DNA of 64,000 nucleotides from Methylonatrum kenyense (GCF_023195885.1 NZ_JALPKO010000006.1:62001-126000); one strand, 5' to 3'; shown: positions 39,530 to 49,295, counted from the stretch's first letter. Made by a program: numbers and translations. The notes: generated by a model from the sequence alone, not told the origin.

Positions 39530-42160
39530 TTAGGTACGTAAACTTCTGTCTACCACGTCCTGCACGTCCTTGGACAGCGTCGGCACCTTTCCTATCCGTT
39601 CCAGTTGCTCGCGCATCATCGCCTGACGCTTCTCGTCCTGCCGGCGCCAGCGGGTGAGAGGCAGCAACACCCGTGCAGCGACCTGCGGATTAATGTCGTT
39701 GAGTGCGATGATGTTATCGGCCAACAGGCGATAGCCCTTGCCGTCGGCGCCATGGAAGCGCAGCGGATTGCCCTGGGCGAAGGCGCCGATCAGCGAGCGT
39801 ACGCGGTTCGGATTGCGGAGCGTGAACGCCGGATGCCGGAGCAGCGCCTCGACCAGTTCGGGCGCGTCCTCGCGTTCCGACATGGCCTGCACGCGGAACC
39901 ACTTGTTCATCACCAGCGGTTCATCGGCCCAGCGCTCGGCGAAATGCTGCAAGGCGTTGTCCCGCTCCGCGCCATGCTGATGGCAGAGGAGGGCGAGGGC
40001 GCCAAGCTGTTCGGTCATGGTCGCCGCTGTCCGGTATTGCTCGACGGCCAGGGGCAGGCCCTGTTCGCCGGTCATCAGGTAGTCCAGGCAAAGGTTGCGC
40101 AGCGCACGTCGTCCCATCGACCGGCCGGAGATCGAGAACTCCCGCTCATCCATCGCCCGGTAGACCGCCAACAAGCAATCCTCGTGCGCGGCATGAATGC
40201 GCTGCTTGAGCTCTTCACGCACCCGGTGGATTGCCTCGACGTCCACCACCTCGCGCTGCTCGGCCAGCACGGTTTCCGATGGCAACATCAAGGTCTCGGC
40301 TGCCAGCGAGGGATCCGCCTCGGCGTTGTCGAGCAGACTCCCGACCGCAGTCGAGAGGGATTCGGGAAGGCTCACCGGTTGTCCGCTATCCCATGCCCGC
40401 AACATGACGTTCATCGCCAGTTGCTGGCCGGCGTCCCAGCGACAGAAGCCGTCGTTGTCGTGCGCCATCAGGAAGGCGAGCTGCTCGTCGTTCCAGGGGT
40501 AATCCAGTCGCACCGGCGCGGAAAACCCCCGAAGCAGGCTAGGAACCGGCCGTTCAGGAATATCCAAGAACTCGAACACATGCTCGCGATCGCGTAGTTC
40601 CAGCACGCGCTCGGTGGCGATCGCGCTCTGCTCTCCGGTCAGCTTCAGCGGGAGCTCGCCGCCAGTCTGGTCCAGCAGGGCCAGTGTCAGCGGCATGTGC
40701 ATCGCCTGCTTGTCGGCTTGTCCGGGCGTGTCGGGGCATTCCTGCCGCACCTGCAGGCTGTAGCGGCCGGTTTCCGGATCGTACCGGTCGCGCACCGTCA
40801 GCAGCGGGGTACCGGCCTGGCTGTACCAGAGTCCGAACTGCTCCAGATCCGCGTCATTGGCATCCGCCATCGCTGCCCGGAAATCGTCACAGGTCACGGC
40901 CTGGCCATCATGGCGCCGGAAATAAAGCTCGATCCCCCGCTGGTAGCCCGCCTCACCAAGCAGGCTCCTGTACATGCGGATGACCTCGGCCCCCTTGTTG
41001 TAAACGGTAGGCGTGTAGAAATTGCTGATTTCGGCATAACGTTCGGGGCGGACCGGATGCGCCATCGGACCGGCATCCTCCGGAAACTGCGCAGTACGCA
41101 ATAGCCTCACCTCGTTGATCCGCTGCACGTCGGCCGAGTGCATGTCTGCGCAGAACTGGTGTTCGCGATAGACGGTCAGCCCTTCCTTGAGGCTGAGCTG
41201 GAACCAGTCGCGGCAGGTCACCCGGTTGCCGGTCCAGTTATGGAAGTACTCATGCGCAATCACCGCCTCGACGGTGGTGAAGTCCTGGTCGGTGGAGGTT
41301 TCGGGATCCGCCAGCACGCAGACGGTATTGAAGACGTTCAGGCCCTTGTTTTCCATCGCCCCCATGTTGAAGTCGTCCACCGCGACGACCATGTAGGTGT
41401 CCAGGTCGTATTCCAGCCCGTAGGTCTGCTCGTCCCAGCGCATCGCATCCTTGAGCGCCTGCATGGCGTGGTCGGTGCGTCCGGCATTCCTGTGCTCGAC
41501 GTAAAGCCGCAGCGTCACGTCGCGACCGGATGGCGTGACGTGATGATCCTCATGCAGATGCAGGTCGCCGGCGACCAGGGCGAACAGATAGCTGGGCTTG
41601 GGGTAGGGGTCATGCCAGCGGGCGAAATGCCGACCGTCCTCCAGTCTGCCGTCCTCGACCAGGTCACCGTTGGACAGCAGGATCGGGAAGCGGCCGGGAT
41701 CGGCGACCACGGTGGTGGTGAAAACGGCCATCACGTCCGGACGGTCCGGGTAATAGGTAATGCGGCGAAAGCCCTCGGCTTCACACTGGGTACAGAACAG
41801 GTCACCGGAACGGTATAGCCCCTCGAGCGCCGTGTTGTCTTCCGGATGAATCCGGGTGGTGACGGCCAGTTCGAAATCCGCCGGCACGGCATCGATGCTG
41901 AGTCCAAGTTCATCCGTTCGCCAGCGATCCTCGGCCAGCGGTTCGCCATCGAGCCGCAGTTCAAGCAATTCCAGCTCCTGGCCGTCCAGTCGCAGCGGCA
42001 GGCCGGCCCGGCCATCACGGCTGCGAATCCGAAGTCGGCTGAAGACGATGGTTTCACGCTCCTGGAGTTCGAACCGGAGCTCGACCGTGTCGACCAGGTG
42101 ATCGGGTTCTCGGTAATCGGCAAGCAGAACGGTCTGCGGACGTGCGTGGGCATCAGCCAT
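39530..42160 (-). CDS. pepN: Aminopeptidase N
   Basis: M1-family zinc aminopeptidase, 876 residues, the E. coli PepN length. The substrate-anchoring exopeptidase motif is GAMENKGLN, and the zinc site HEYFHNWTGNRVTCRDWFQLSLKEG provides HExxH-x18-E. A catalytic Tyr is expected in ISNFYTPTVYNKGAEVIRMYR. The C-terminal helical domain is intact. Monocistronic on the minus strand; the start lies 178 bp from the divergent MFS remnant. Confidence 0.97.
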   Translation of the reverse strand: MADAHARPQTVLLADYREPDHLVDTVELRFELQERETIVFSRLRIRSRDGRAGLPLRLDGQELELLELRLDGEPLAEDRWRTDELGLSIDAVPADFELAVTTRIHPEDNTALEGLYRSGDLFCTQCEAEGFRRITYYPDRPDVMAVFTTTVVADPGRFPILLSNGDLVEDGRLEDGRHFARWHDPYPKPSYLFALVAGDLHLHEDHHVTPSGRDVTLRLYVEHRNAGRTDHAMQALKDAMRWDEQTYGLEYDLDTYMVVAVDDFNMGAMENKGLNVFNTVCVLADPETSTDQDFTTVEAVIAHEYFHNWTGNRVTCRDWFQLSLKEGLTVYREHQFCADMHSADVQRINEVRLLRTAQFPEDAGPMAHPVRPERYAEISNFYTPTVYNKGAEVIRMYRSLLGEAGYQRGIELYFRRHDGQAVTCDDFRAAMADANDADLEQFGLWYSQAGTPLLTVRDRYDPETGRYSLQVRQECPDTPGQADKQAMHMPLTLALLDQTGGELPLKLTGEQSAIATERVLELRDREHVFEFLDIPERPVPSLLRGFSAPVRLDYPWNDEQLAFLMAHDNDGFCRWDAGQQLAMNVMLRAWDSGQPVSLPESLSTAVGSLLDNAEADPSLAAETLMLPSETVLAEQREVVDVEAIHRVREELKQRIHAAHEDCLLAVYRAMDEREFSISGRSMGRRALRNLCLDYLMTGEQGLPLAVEQYRTAATMTEQLGALALLCHQHGAERDNALQHFAERWADEPLVMNKWFRVQAMSEREDAPELVEALLRHPAFTLRNPNRVRSLIGAFAQGNPLRFHGADGKGYRLLADNIIALNDINPQVAARVLLPLTRWRRQDEKRQAMMREQLERIGKVPTLSKDVQDVVDRSLRT

Positions 42161-42338
42161 GCGCTGGGACTCCGGGTTGAGATAGTTGGTGATTCAATCG
42201 ACTGCGTGGAGGCACGCCAGTTCCTGAGTGGCCTGCCGAGTGGAAAATTTCCGGCAAGTCGAGCTCCGGCCTGCCAGTCCGTCAGCGTCTCCTTAAATGA
42301 AAATGCTACCATGCGCGTCGCCTGCGAAAGGATTCCAC

Positions 42339-42602
42339 ATGCCCGCACCCGTGCCCGGTCTGCGCTGGCGTCTGTCGTGTGTCTTTCTGCCTTTCGCCGC
42401 GGGATACTTCATCTCCTATCTGTTTCGCGTGATGAATGCGGTCATTGCGGATGATCTGGCGACGGATCTCGCGCTCAGTGCCGGTGCCCTGGGTCTTCTC
42501 ACCAGCGCCTATTACCTTGCCTTTGCCGCGCGTTTCCTGCTGATACTGGCCGCATTGGCTTGGTACCTGTATGGCTGCCGTCGGCATGCTGAGTCGGACT
42601 GA
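42339..42602 (+). pseudogene. MFS transporter reduced to its two ends by in-frame deletion
   Basis: 87 codons. The N-terminal 55 or so (RLSCVFLPFAAGYFISYLFRVMNAVIADDLATDLALSAGALGLLTSAYYLAFAA) are a typical major facilitator first membrane helix, loop and start of the second helix. They run directly into RFLLILAALAWYLYGCRRHAESD, which looks like the last helix and tail of the same kind of transporter. The ten helices between are missing and the frame is kept. It cannot be a functional MFS carrier; expression as a small membrane protein is possible. Confidence 0.7.
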
Positions 42603-42659
42603 CTCAAGCGTGTGCAGGTGGCGCCATGGCCCGTGGAATTCATCAAGGAGGTTGACTGG

Positions 42660-43502
42660 ATGCTTGGTCTGAACTGGTCGCGAGTGGCGACACCGTCGCC
42701 GGAACTCGAGATCGTCGAGCGCGCCCCCGATGCGGGGAACGGTTTGCCGGGCCTGCTTTTCGTGCACGGTGCGTATGCCGGTGCCTGGTGCTGGGAAGAG
42801 CACTTCCTCGATCATTTCGCGGGGCAGGGTTTTCACTGCCGGGCAGTCAGCCTGCGTGGGCACGGCGCGAGCGGCGGACAGACCGCGCTGCATGACACCG
42901 GCCTGAACGATTACGTGCAGGATGTGGCGACCGTGGTGCAGGGATTCTCGAAACCGCCGGTACTGATTGGTCATTCCATGGGCGGCATGGTGGTGCAAAA
43001 GTATCTGGAGACGGCCTCGGTTCCGGCAGCGGTGCTGCTGGCCACGGTTCCGCACATCGGCCTGGGGCATTCTATTGCCCGATTGCTGCTACGGGATCCA
43101 TGGCTGCTTGGCCAGATGGGACTGATGCAGGCAGGTCTTGATCGCTGGATGGACCTTGAGACGGCGAGTCGAGCGGTATTTTCACCGGATTTGCCGGCGG
43201 ATCTCCGCGCGCGATACGCCGCCAGGATGCAGCCGGAATCACGCCGCGCACTGGCCGAGATGGGCTTTGCCAATTTGCCGAATCGGCACCGTATGGCGAG
43301 CCTGCCGCCGATGCTGGTCCTGGCGGCAGCGGAAGATGCCCTGTTCGAGGCGCGAACGCTGGAGCAAACGGCGCGCTACTACGACGCGGATTTCGTCACG
43401 CTGGCGGGTCTGGCGCATGCAATGATGCTGGAGCGGGACTGGGTTCGCGCAGCCGATGCCCTGAACGACTGGCTGCAGCGAAACCTGCAGCCAGTGACTT
43501 GA
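42660..43502 (+). CDS. Alpha/beta hydrolase
   Basis: 280-residue alpha/beta-hydrolase fold protein. Oxyanion-hole HGAYAGAWCW, nucleophile elbow LIGHSMGGMVVQKYL (Ser), acid residue in LAAAEDALFEA, and His in GLAHAMMLERDW form a complete catalytic set. The substrate cannot be told; the family includes esterases, lipases and lysophospholipases. I chose the ATG at 42660 because AAGGAGG lies eight bases upstream; a GTG at 42612 would give an unusual extension. Convergent with ndh, 13 bp apart. Confidence 0.87.
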   Translation: MLGLNWSRVATPSPELEIVERAPDAGNGLPGLLFVHGAYAGAWCWEEHFLDHFAGQGFHCRAVSLRGHGASGGQTALHDTGLNDYVQDVATVVQGFSKPPVLIGHSMGGMVVQKYLETASVPAAVLLATVPHIGLGHSIARLLLRDPWLLGQMGLMQAGLDRWMDLETASRAVFSPDLPADLRARYAARMQPESRRALAEMGFANLPNRHRMASLPPMLVLAAAEDALFEARTLEQTARYYDADFVTLAGLAHAMMLERDWVRAADALNDWLQRNLQPVT

Positions 43503-43515
43503 GGTCAGTGATGGC

Positions 43516-44841
43516 CTAGTGCAATTTGAGGCGTGGGCGCGTGCGTTTGAACAGACCGCGCAAGGTAATCAGTACCAGCATCCGGAACATGCCGTGTACC
43601 GCTGCCAGATGCTTACGATAGAGCATGTTGTAGGCGCCTCGCGCCAGTATGCCTTCCAGCATCAGGCTTCCGAACAGGCCTCCCATCAGGCGACCGACAG
43701 CATGGTCCTCGCTCAGGGAGATCAGTGATCCGTAGTCCTTGTAGACGAAGGCGTCCGGCTCTTCGCCGCGCAGCCGCTTTGCCAAAGCCTTGTTGAGATA
43801 GCTGGCTTGCTGGCTTGCGGTTTGCGCCCGGGGCGGTAGCGGCGTGTCCTGACCCTCCGGGATCAGCGAAGCACAGTCACCAATGGCGTAGATGTTGTCG
43901 TCGACGGTGGTCTGCAACTGCTCGTTGATCACCATCTGATTGCTGCGGGTTGTTTCCAGGCCGTCCAGATCGGCCAGCCAGTCGGGGCCCTTCACGCCGG
44001 CGGACCAGACCCGCATGTCGGCAGGAATGAAATCACCGGATTCCAGCAGCATGCCCTCGTCGGTCACCTCCGTGACCTTGCTGCCGGTCAATACCTGCAC
44101 CCCAAGGTCGTCGAGTTGTTTACGCGTCTTGATCGACAGTCCGGGTGACAGCGCGGGCAGCACCCGGTCAGCGGCCTCAATGACAGTCAGACGGAGGTCC
44201 GTTTCCGGATCGATGCGGTCGAGGCCGTATCCGACGGCCTTGCGCGCAGCGTTTCGCAGTTCGGCCGCCAGTTCCACACCGGTTGCGCCACCACCGACAA
44301 TCGCCACAGACAACTGCGACTCGTTGATTGCGGTTTCCTGCACCTGGGCGCGGAGGAAGGATTTCACCAGCAACTGCTGGAAGCGCTCGGCCTGGGCGGA
44401 ATCATCCAGGTAGAGGCAGTGTTCGGCCGCACCAGGCGTACCGAAGTGATTGCTCACGCTGCCCACCGCGATTACCAGAGTGTCATATTCCAAGTCGCGT
44501 TCCGGTACGACCTCGCGGCCCTCGGTGTCCTTGAACGGCGCCAGCCGTACGGCCTTGCGCTCCCGATCCAGGCCGATCATGCGGCCGTATTGATAGCGGA
44601 AATGGTGGCGCTGGGCCTGCGACAGATAGTCCAGTGCGTCCTCTCCGGAGTCCAGGGTGCCGGCTGCCACCTCGTGCAGCAGCGGTTTCCAGATATGGGT
44701 CAGGCTCGCGTCCACCAGCGTGACCTGGGCGCGGCCACGTTTGCCCAGGCTGCGGCCGAGCCGCGTTGCCAGTTCCAGCCCACCGGCGCCGCCGCCGACG
44801 ATGACAATCCGATGTCCCGCTGTGGAATTGCGCATGCCCAT
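43516..44841 (-). CDS. ndh: Type II NADH:quinone oxidoreductase (NDH-2)
   Basis: Single-subunit, non-proton-pumping NADH dehydrogenase on the inner face of the membrane. 441 residues. FAD-binding RIVIVGGGAGGLELATRLG, NADH-binding VAIVGGGATGVELAAELRN, and NIYAIGDCA for the flavin tail are all present. The C-terminal GGLFGSLMLEGILARGAYNMLYRKHLAAVHG suits membrane anchoring. Monocistronic. Confidence 0.94.
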   Translation of the reverse strand: MGMRNSTAGHRIVIVGGGAGGLELATRLGRSLGKRGRAQVTLVDASLTHIWKPLLHEVAAGTLDSGEDALDYLSQAQRHHFRYQYGRMIGLDRERKAVRLAPFKDTEGREVVPERDLEYDTLVIAVGSVSNHFGTPGAAEHCLYLDDSAQAERFQQLLVKSFLRAQVQETAINESQLSVAIVGGGATGVELAAELRNAARKAVGYGLDRIDPETDLRLTVIEAADRVLPALSPGLSIKTRKQLDDLGVQVLTGSKVTEVTDEGMLLESGDFIPADMRVWSAGVKGPDWLADLDGLETTRSNQMVINEQLQTTVDDNIYAIGDCASLIPEGQDTPLPPRAQTASQQASYLNKALAKRLRGEEPDAFVYKDYGSLISLSEDHAVGRLMGGLFGSLMLEGILARGAYNMLYRKHLAAVHGMFRMLVLITLRGLFKRTRPRLKLH

Positions 44842-45034
44842 CCCCTTGTACTTGTCGTTCCGAGTCTGCAGATCGCTGCAATGACGCGCATATTACACCG
44901 TTTGCCGGCGGTGAAGGTCCACCACCGGGGCAGAGCCCCTGGTCTCGGCGGACACAAATTGATGGGGCCACGGCGAAGGGCGCCGTATCGCGAGGCGGTA
45001 CGGCGCATTCCGACGGATGGGTTTCGTTTGGGTC

Positions 45035-45523
45035 CTAGTCCCGGCGTGCCTGCAGCGGGAAGGCGCGGTTACTGCGCCCCTGGTAATCCACCGAGAATTC
45101 GTCGAAGGCTTTCAGCGCCTCTTCGGCGGCTCGATCCTTGCGGATCTCAAAGGCATTGATCCCGCAGCGTTCCATATAGGCAATCTGATCACGCAGGACG
45201 TCGCCAGTGGCACGGATCTCGCCATCATAATCGTGACGGGTACGCAGGAGCCGCGCGTGGCTGTAGCAGCGGCCGTCCTTGAAAGCCGGGAAGTGAACGA
45301 CAATCAAAGGCAGGCCGAGCAGGGTATCCAGCTCTTCGATCGGGAAGTCACCATCCAGCCTGACCCCAAGGCGTCCATTTAGGGCGCCGATTTCTCCCTT
45401 TTCAGTCTGCCAGCGTTGCCAACTCACGGTAACGTCGCCACTGGTCGGTACCGCGTCGTCGTCGTCCAGATGCAGCCATGGGTCGTCGTTCACCAGCGCA
45501 CGGTTGCGAATAAGATTAGGCAT
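45035..45523 (-). CDS. DUF934 family protein (sulfite reductase partner)
   Basis: 162-residue DUF934 protein. DDDDAVPTSGDVTVSWQRW, LGVRLDGDFPIEELDTLLGLPLIVVHFPAFKDGRCYSHARLLRTRHDY and GEIRATGDVLRDQIAYMERCGINAFEI are typical. The family is encoded next to CysI-type hemoproteins and annotated as an oxidoreductase-associated partner in cysteine biosynthesis; its biochemical role is not established. It overlaps the reductase gene at 45516-45523, so the two are co-translated. Confidence 0.9.
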   Translation of the reverse strand: MPNLIRNRALVNDDPWLHLDDDDAVPTSGDVTVSWQRWQTEKGEIGALNGRLGVRLDGDFPIEELDTLLGLPLIVVHFPAFKDGRCYSHARLLRTRHDYDGEIRATGDVLRDQIAYMERCGINAFEIRKDRAAEEALKAFDEFSVDYQGRSNRAFPLQARRD

Positions 45524-47165
45524 AAGCGCGCTCCTTGAAGGGCTTGACGCCGACCCGCCGGTAGGTTTCGAGAAAGCTTTCCTCGCCTTCCCGCAATTCG
45601 GTATAGGTGTGGATGATCGTTTCCATGGTGTCGGCGACCTTGTCCTTGCTCACCGCGGGGCCCAGCCGGTCGCCCAGAGAGGCGTCGTTGGCCGACGATC
45701 CACCCAGGGTGATCTGATAGAACTCCTCGCCCTTCTTGTCGACACCGAGGATGCCGATATGGCCCACGGAATGATGGCCGCAGCCGTTCATGCAGCCGGA
45801 CAGGTTGACCCGCAGTTCGCCCAGGTCATAGAGATAGTCCAGATCATCGAAGCGCCGGTTGATGTCGGATGCCACATCGATTGACCCGGCGTTGGCCAGG
45901 CTGCAGAAATCAAGCCCGGGGCAGCAGATCATGTCGCCCAGCGTGCCCACGTTCGGTGTCGCGAGATCCCGTGCATCCAGATCCCGCCAGAGCGCTTCGA
46001 GTTCATCAACGGCGACGTCGGCCAGCACCAGGTTCTGCTGGTGGGTGACGCGCGCCTCGCCGAAGCTGAAGCGATCCGCCAGTTTGGCCACGGCGTCCAT
46101 CTGCGCGTCAGTGGCATCACCGGGTGCCTGGGCAGGTGATTTCAACGACACCACGACGGCACGGTAGCCGGGCTGCCGGTGCGAAACGGTATTTCGCGTG
46201 TACCAGCGCTTGAATGCCTCGTTACCGTCAAGCAGCGGATCCACGGCGGCGGTATCCACGTCGGTCCGGTACTCGGGGCGTGGGAAGTGGGCCTTGAACC
46301 GGGCGATATCCTCATCGGCAAGCTGCAGCGCCGGATCGTTTCGGGTGTGCTGCCACTCCTTTTCCACGGCTTCGGCGAAGGCCTCGGCACCCATGGCCTT
46401 GACCAGGATCTTGATCCGGGCCTTGTACATGTTGTCGCGCCGACCACGCAGGTTGTAGACCCGCAGGATGGCGTCCAGGTACGACAGGATGTCACGCTCC
46501 GGCAGGAATTCACGGATCACCTCACCGATGATCGGGGTCCGGCCCAGGCCGCCGCCGACCAGCACCCGAACACCAAGCTCACCGGCCGCGTTTCGTTGCA
46601 ACTGCAGACCGATGTCATGCACCTGGGTCGCCGCCCGGTCCCGCGCACTGCCGGTCACCGCAATCTTGAACTTGCGCGGCAGGTAGGCGAACTCGGGATG
46701 CAGCGTCGCCCACTGGCGAATCAGTTCGCAGTAGGGGCGGGGATCCTCAACCTCGTCCTCGGCCACGCCGGCGAACTGGTCTGATGTTACGTTGCGAATG
46801 CAGTTGCCACTGGTCTGGATTCCGTGCATTTCGACCTTCGCCAGGTCGGCCAGGATATCCGGTATCGACTCCAGTGGCGGCCAGTTGTACTGGATGTTCT
46901 GTCGGGTGCTGAAGTGGCCGTAACCCTTGTCGTAGGTCCGCGCGATATGCGCGAGGGTCCGCAGTTGGGCCGATGACAGCAGGCCGTAGGGAATCGATAC
47001 ACGCAGCATCGGCGCGTGGCGTTGAATATAAACCCCGTTTTGCAGGCGCAAGACAAGGAATTCGTCCTCGCTGAGCTCGCCCGCCAGATAACGGCGGGTC
47101 TGGTCCCGAAATTGGGCAACCCGCTCGTCGACCAGCTGCTGGTCGTAATGATCGTACTGATACAT
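45516..47165 (-). CDS. cysI: Siroheme/[4Fe-4S] sulfite (or nitrite) reductase hemoprotein
   Basis: 549-residue assimilatory reductase with two ferredoxin-like half domains. The iron-sulfur/siroheme cysteines lie in CPGLDFCSLA and NLSGCMNGCGHHSVG, and the siroheme-binding arginines in GHFSTRQNIQYNW. The ATG at 47165 (MYQYDHYD) is the family start. No CysJ flavoprotein is adjacent, so electrons probably come from ferredoxin or an unlinked reductase. Pairing with DUF934 argues for sulfite rather than nitrite as substrate. Confidence 0.9.
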   Translation of the reverse strand: MYQYDHYDQQLVDERVAQFRDQTRRYLAGELSEDEFLVLRLQNGVYIQRHAPMLRVSIPYGLLSSAQLRTLAHIARTYDKGYGHFSTRQNIQYNWPPLESIPDILADLAKVEMHGIQTSGNCIRNVTSDQFAGVAEDEVEDPRPYCELIRQWATLHPEFAYLPRKFKIAVTGSARDRAATQVHDIGLQLQRNAAGELGVRVLVGGGLGRTPIIGEVIREFLPERDILSYLDAILRVYNLRGRRDNMYKARIKILVKAMGAEAFAEAVEKEWQHTRNDPALQLADEDIARFKAHFPRPEYRTDVDTAAVDPLLDGNEAFKRWYTRNTVSHRQPGYRAVVVSLKSPAQAPGDATDAQMDAVAKLADRFSFGEARVTHQQNLVLADVAVDELEALWRDLDARDLATPNVGTLGDMICCPGLDFCSLANAGSIDVASDINRRFDDLDYLYDLGELRVNLSGCMNGCGHHSVGHIGILGVDKKGEEFYQITLGGSSANDASLGDRLGPAVSKDKVADTMETIIHTYTELREGEESFLETYRRVGVKPFKERAYA

Positions 47166-47342
47166 GAATCCTGTCCTGAATGCGTGATCCCGGGAAACGC
47201 CGACCCGCGCGTCGCACGCACTTGGTCCGCGTTTCTCCAACAATGCACAACTTTAAGGCGCTGCAGGCTAGCAGGGCGCCGCCTATGGGGAAAGGACCGT
47301 TTCGCTATATCCAAGGAAAGCCGCGTTATCAGAGTGCGGCTA

Positions 47343-47831
47343 CTACCAGCGATAGCGGTCGAACATCTCCGGGTTCGCCCAGTGTTTGGGATTCAACCAG
47401 TCTGGGGTCACCTTGTAATTGCCCAGGTCGAAGCCGTAGAAAGCGGTGCGCGGCGGCTCCGGGAGAGTGAAAAGGCGCTGAAAGCCGAAGGCCATGACGC
47501 GCTGGTGGTTCCACTCGCCCGGATTGGGGGCCAGGCGCAACAGGATACGCCGTGCATACAGGTCCCGGAGACCGGCGAGCAATTGATCGCCGTCCCGCCT
47601 GTCCATCGACTCCAGCGTCTCGCCGACCACCACAAGATCCTGGATCGGCATCCGCTTCAGTTTCTCCAGGGCCTCGGCGGCCTCCAGCCGAACCAGCTTC
47701 TCGAGGCTGCCCGAAAGCGTCGTGCTGGTTTCCATGTCGAGTTCCGGCAAATGCCCGATCTGACAGACGGTTACCGGCTTGAGCGGACCAAGCAGGCGTT
47801 CCAGCGCACGGGTGACCGGCTTCTCGGACAC
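47343..47831 (-). CDS. DUF6231-like protein of unknown function
   Basis: 162-residue cytoplasmic protein: RALERLLGPLKPVTVCQIGHLP, QDLVVVGETLESMDRRDGDQLLAGLRDLYARRILLRLAPN and MAFGFQRLFTLPEPPRTAFYGFDLGNYKVTPDWLNPKHWANPEMFDRYRW. The layout recalls a SAM-methyltransferase-like fold without the SAM motif. GTG start three bases after the upstream ParA gene on the same strand, so the two are probably co-transcribed. No function can be assigned. Confidence 0.7.
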   Translation of the reverse strand: MSEKPVTRALERLLGPLKPVTVCQIGHLPELDMETSTTLSGSLEKLVRLEAAEALEKLKRMPIQDLVVVGETLESMDRRDGDQLLAGLRDLYARRILLRLAPNPGEWNHQRVMAFGFQRLFTLPEPPRTAFYGFDLGNYKVTPDWLNPKHWANPEMFDRYRW

Positions 47832-47834
47832 GAC

Positions 47835-48632
47835 TCAGGCCGAGCGTCGGCGCCGGGCCACGTTACCGGGGTGCAGTGCCTTGTGCAGCGCCGCGTATTC
47901 CTGGGAAACCTTGTGCCGCGGCGCGAAAAGCACCAGCGGCTGACTGCGTTCGTGGGATTCCCGGACCTTCACCGACGCCGACAGGGGAGGCTCCAGGATC
48001 GGCTGACCGGTTGCCGCCAACTCCGCCACGGCGTTCTGCATGACCTTTGCCCGGCCCTGGTACATGTTGACGATGATGCCTTCCACCGTGAGCTCCTGAT
48101 TGTGGTCCATGCGGACCTCGGCAACGTTGTCGAGCAGTTCAAGCAGGGCGCGGCGGGAAAACTCGTCGCAGTCGAAGGGAATCAGGCACCGTTGGGCTGC
48201 GATCAGCGCCGAGCGGGTGTAGAAATTCAATGCCGGTGGCGTATCGAGGTAGATGGCATCATAGTCGTCGCTGAGCTGCTCGAGGGCTTCCCTGAGCTTG
48301 TAGATCTTGTAGCGTGACTCCAGCTTTCCCTGTAACTCGTCCAGTTCCCGGCTCGCCGGCATCACGTCCAGGTTCGGCACCGGCGAGGCATGAATGAAGT
48401 CGTTCACAGGCTTGCTGTTAAGGCGCAAGCTCAGCATGTCCTGGAAAAAGTCGGAAAGCCCCGAGTCAACCTCGTCCAGTCCGTCGCCGAGCAGGTAACG
48501 GGACGAATTCGCCTGCGGATCCAGGTCCACCACCAGGGTCCGCTGGCCGTTGATTGCACTAAGCGCTGCCAGGTTGCAGGTAATCGTCGATTTCCCAACA
48601 CCACCCTTCTGGTTGAAGATGACTCGCCGCAT
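47835..48632 (-). CDS. ParA-family ATPase, orphan
   Basis: 265-residue P-loop ATPase. The deviant Walker [12 protein letters not shown] starts right after the initiator; [14 protein letters not shown], and Walker [17 protein letters not shown], follow. Starts at the ATG at 48632 with GGAGG upstream. No parB, parS array or second partition gene is nearby, and the partner gene is DUF6231. Such orphan ParA proteins position cell structures (chemotaxis arrays, carboxysomes, pili) as well as DNA; the cargo here is unknown. Confidence 0.88.
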   Translation of the reverse strand: MRRVIFNQKGGVGKSTITCNLAALSAINGQRTLVVDLDPQANSSRYLLGDGLDEVDSGLSDFFQDMLSLRLNSKPVNDFIHASPVPNLDVMPASRELDELQGKLESRYKIYKLREALEQLSDDYDAIYLDTPPALNFYTRSALIAAQRCLIPFDCDEFSRRALLELLDNVAEVRMDHNQELTVEGIIVNMYQGRAKVMQNAVAELAATGQPILEPPLSASVKVRESHERSQPLVLFAPRHKVSQEYAALHKALHPGNVARRRRSA

Positions 48633-48747
48633 GCCTGTTTCCTCCCGCCGAGGTGTGATCTGCACGGTGCACCGCACAATTGTTTTCGAAGTCTACGGAA
48701 TGTCCGATTCAGGGTCGAATTCACGTGCGAATTGGCCGCCGTTTCCA

Positions 48748-49295
48748 TAGGGAAACGGCGACCAGTTCCCGCGCCTGCGCCCGAGACCGGTTTTGGTCAT
48801 CTGGCAAGGCGCGGTGCCGGTTCGGTAGCCGTCGCTACCGGGCCGGTGGCGCAACACCGCCAGGGACCAAAACCGGCCGGGGCTTAGGCAAGCATGCGCC
48901 GTCGCACGCCGCCGCGTGACCGTCGGATTCGCTGACCTGCAAGGCGCGGTGCGCCGCGCGAGGGTGATTCCCTCGTCCAGCGCCGCAACGCCGCAGGGCG
49001 GGGAATCCGGCGGTCACCCGCAGGGCTCGGGCCGTTCTTCCGCCTGGCGGTGTCGGAGGCCACCCCGGGTAGCACCACGACCCGAGGCGACCTGCTCCTT
49101 GCCAGCCGAAAGAACGGCACTCGAGCGCGGCGGCGTGGGACGGTGCATGCTTGCCTCCGGTTGGGCCGCATTTTCCCCGATTGCTGCGTTGCGCTGCTTG
49201 ACCGCAGAATGACTGCGGCGCAGCGCAGCGCGCCTTGCCTCGGAAAAAATGCGGACTCCAACGCAGACGTGCGAATTGGTCGCCGTTTCCCTAGC
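48748..49295. mobile_element. Compound inverted-repeat element between parA and pyrD
   Basis: 548 bp without convincing genes. The left end TAGGGAAACGGCGACCA and the right end TGGTCGCCGTTTCCCTA are exact inverses with TA at each border. Outer arms match the 276-bp copies (CCGGTTTTGGTCATCTGGC; GAAAAAATGCGGACTCC). A second GC-rich block (about 48900-49140) with its own inverted arms (TGCTTGCCTCCGG/CCGGGGCTTAGGCAAGCA) is nested in the middle. Immediately left, ATTGGCCGCCGTTTCCA is another element end facing it. The right end lies 8 bp before the pyrD ATG. Confidence 0.75.
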
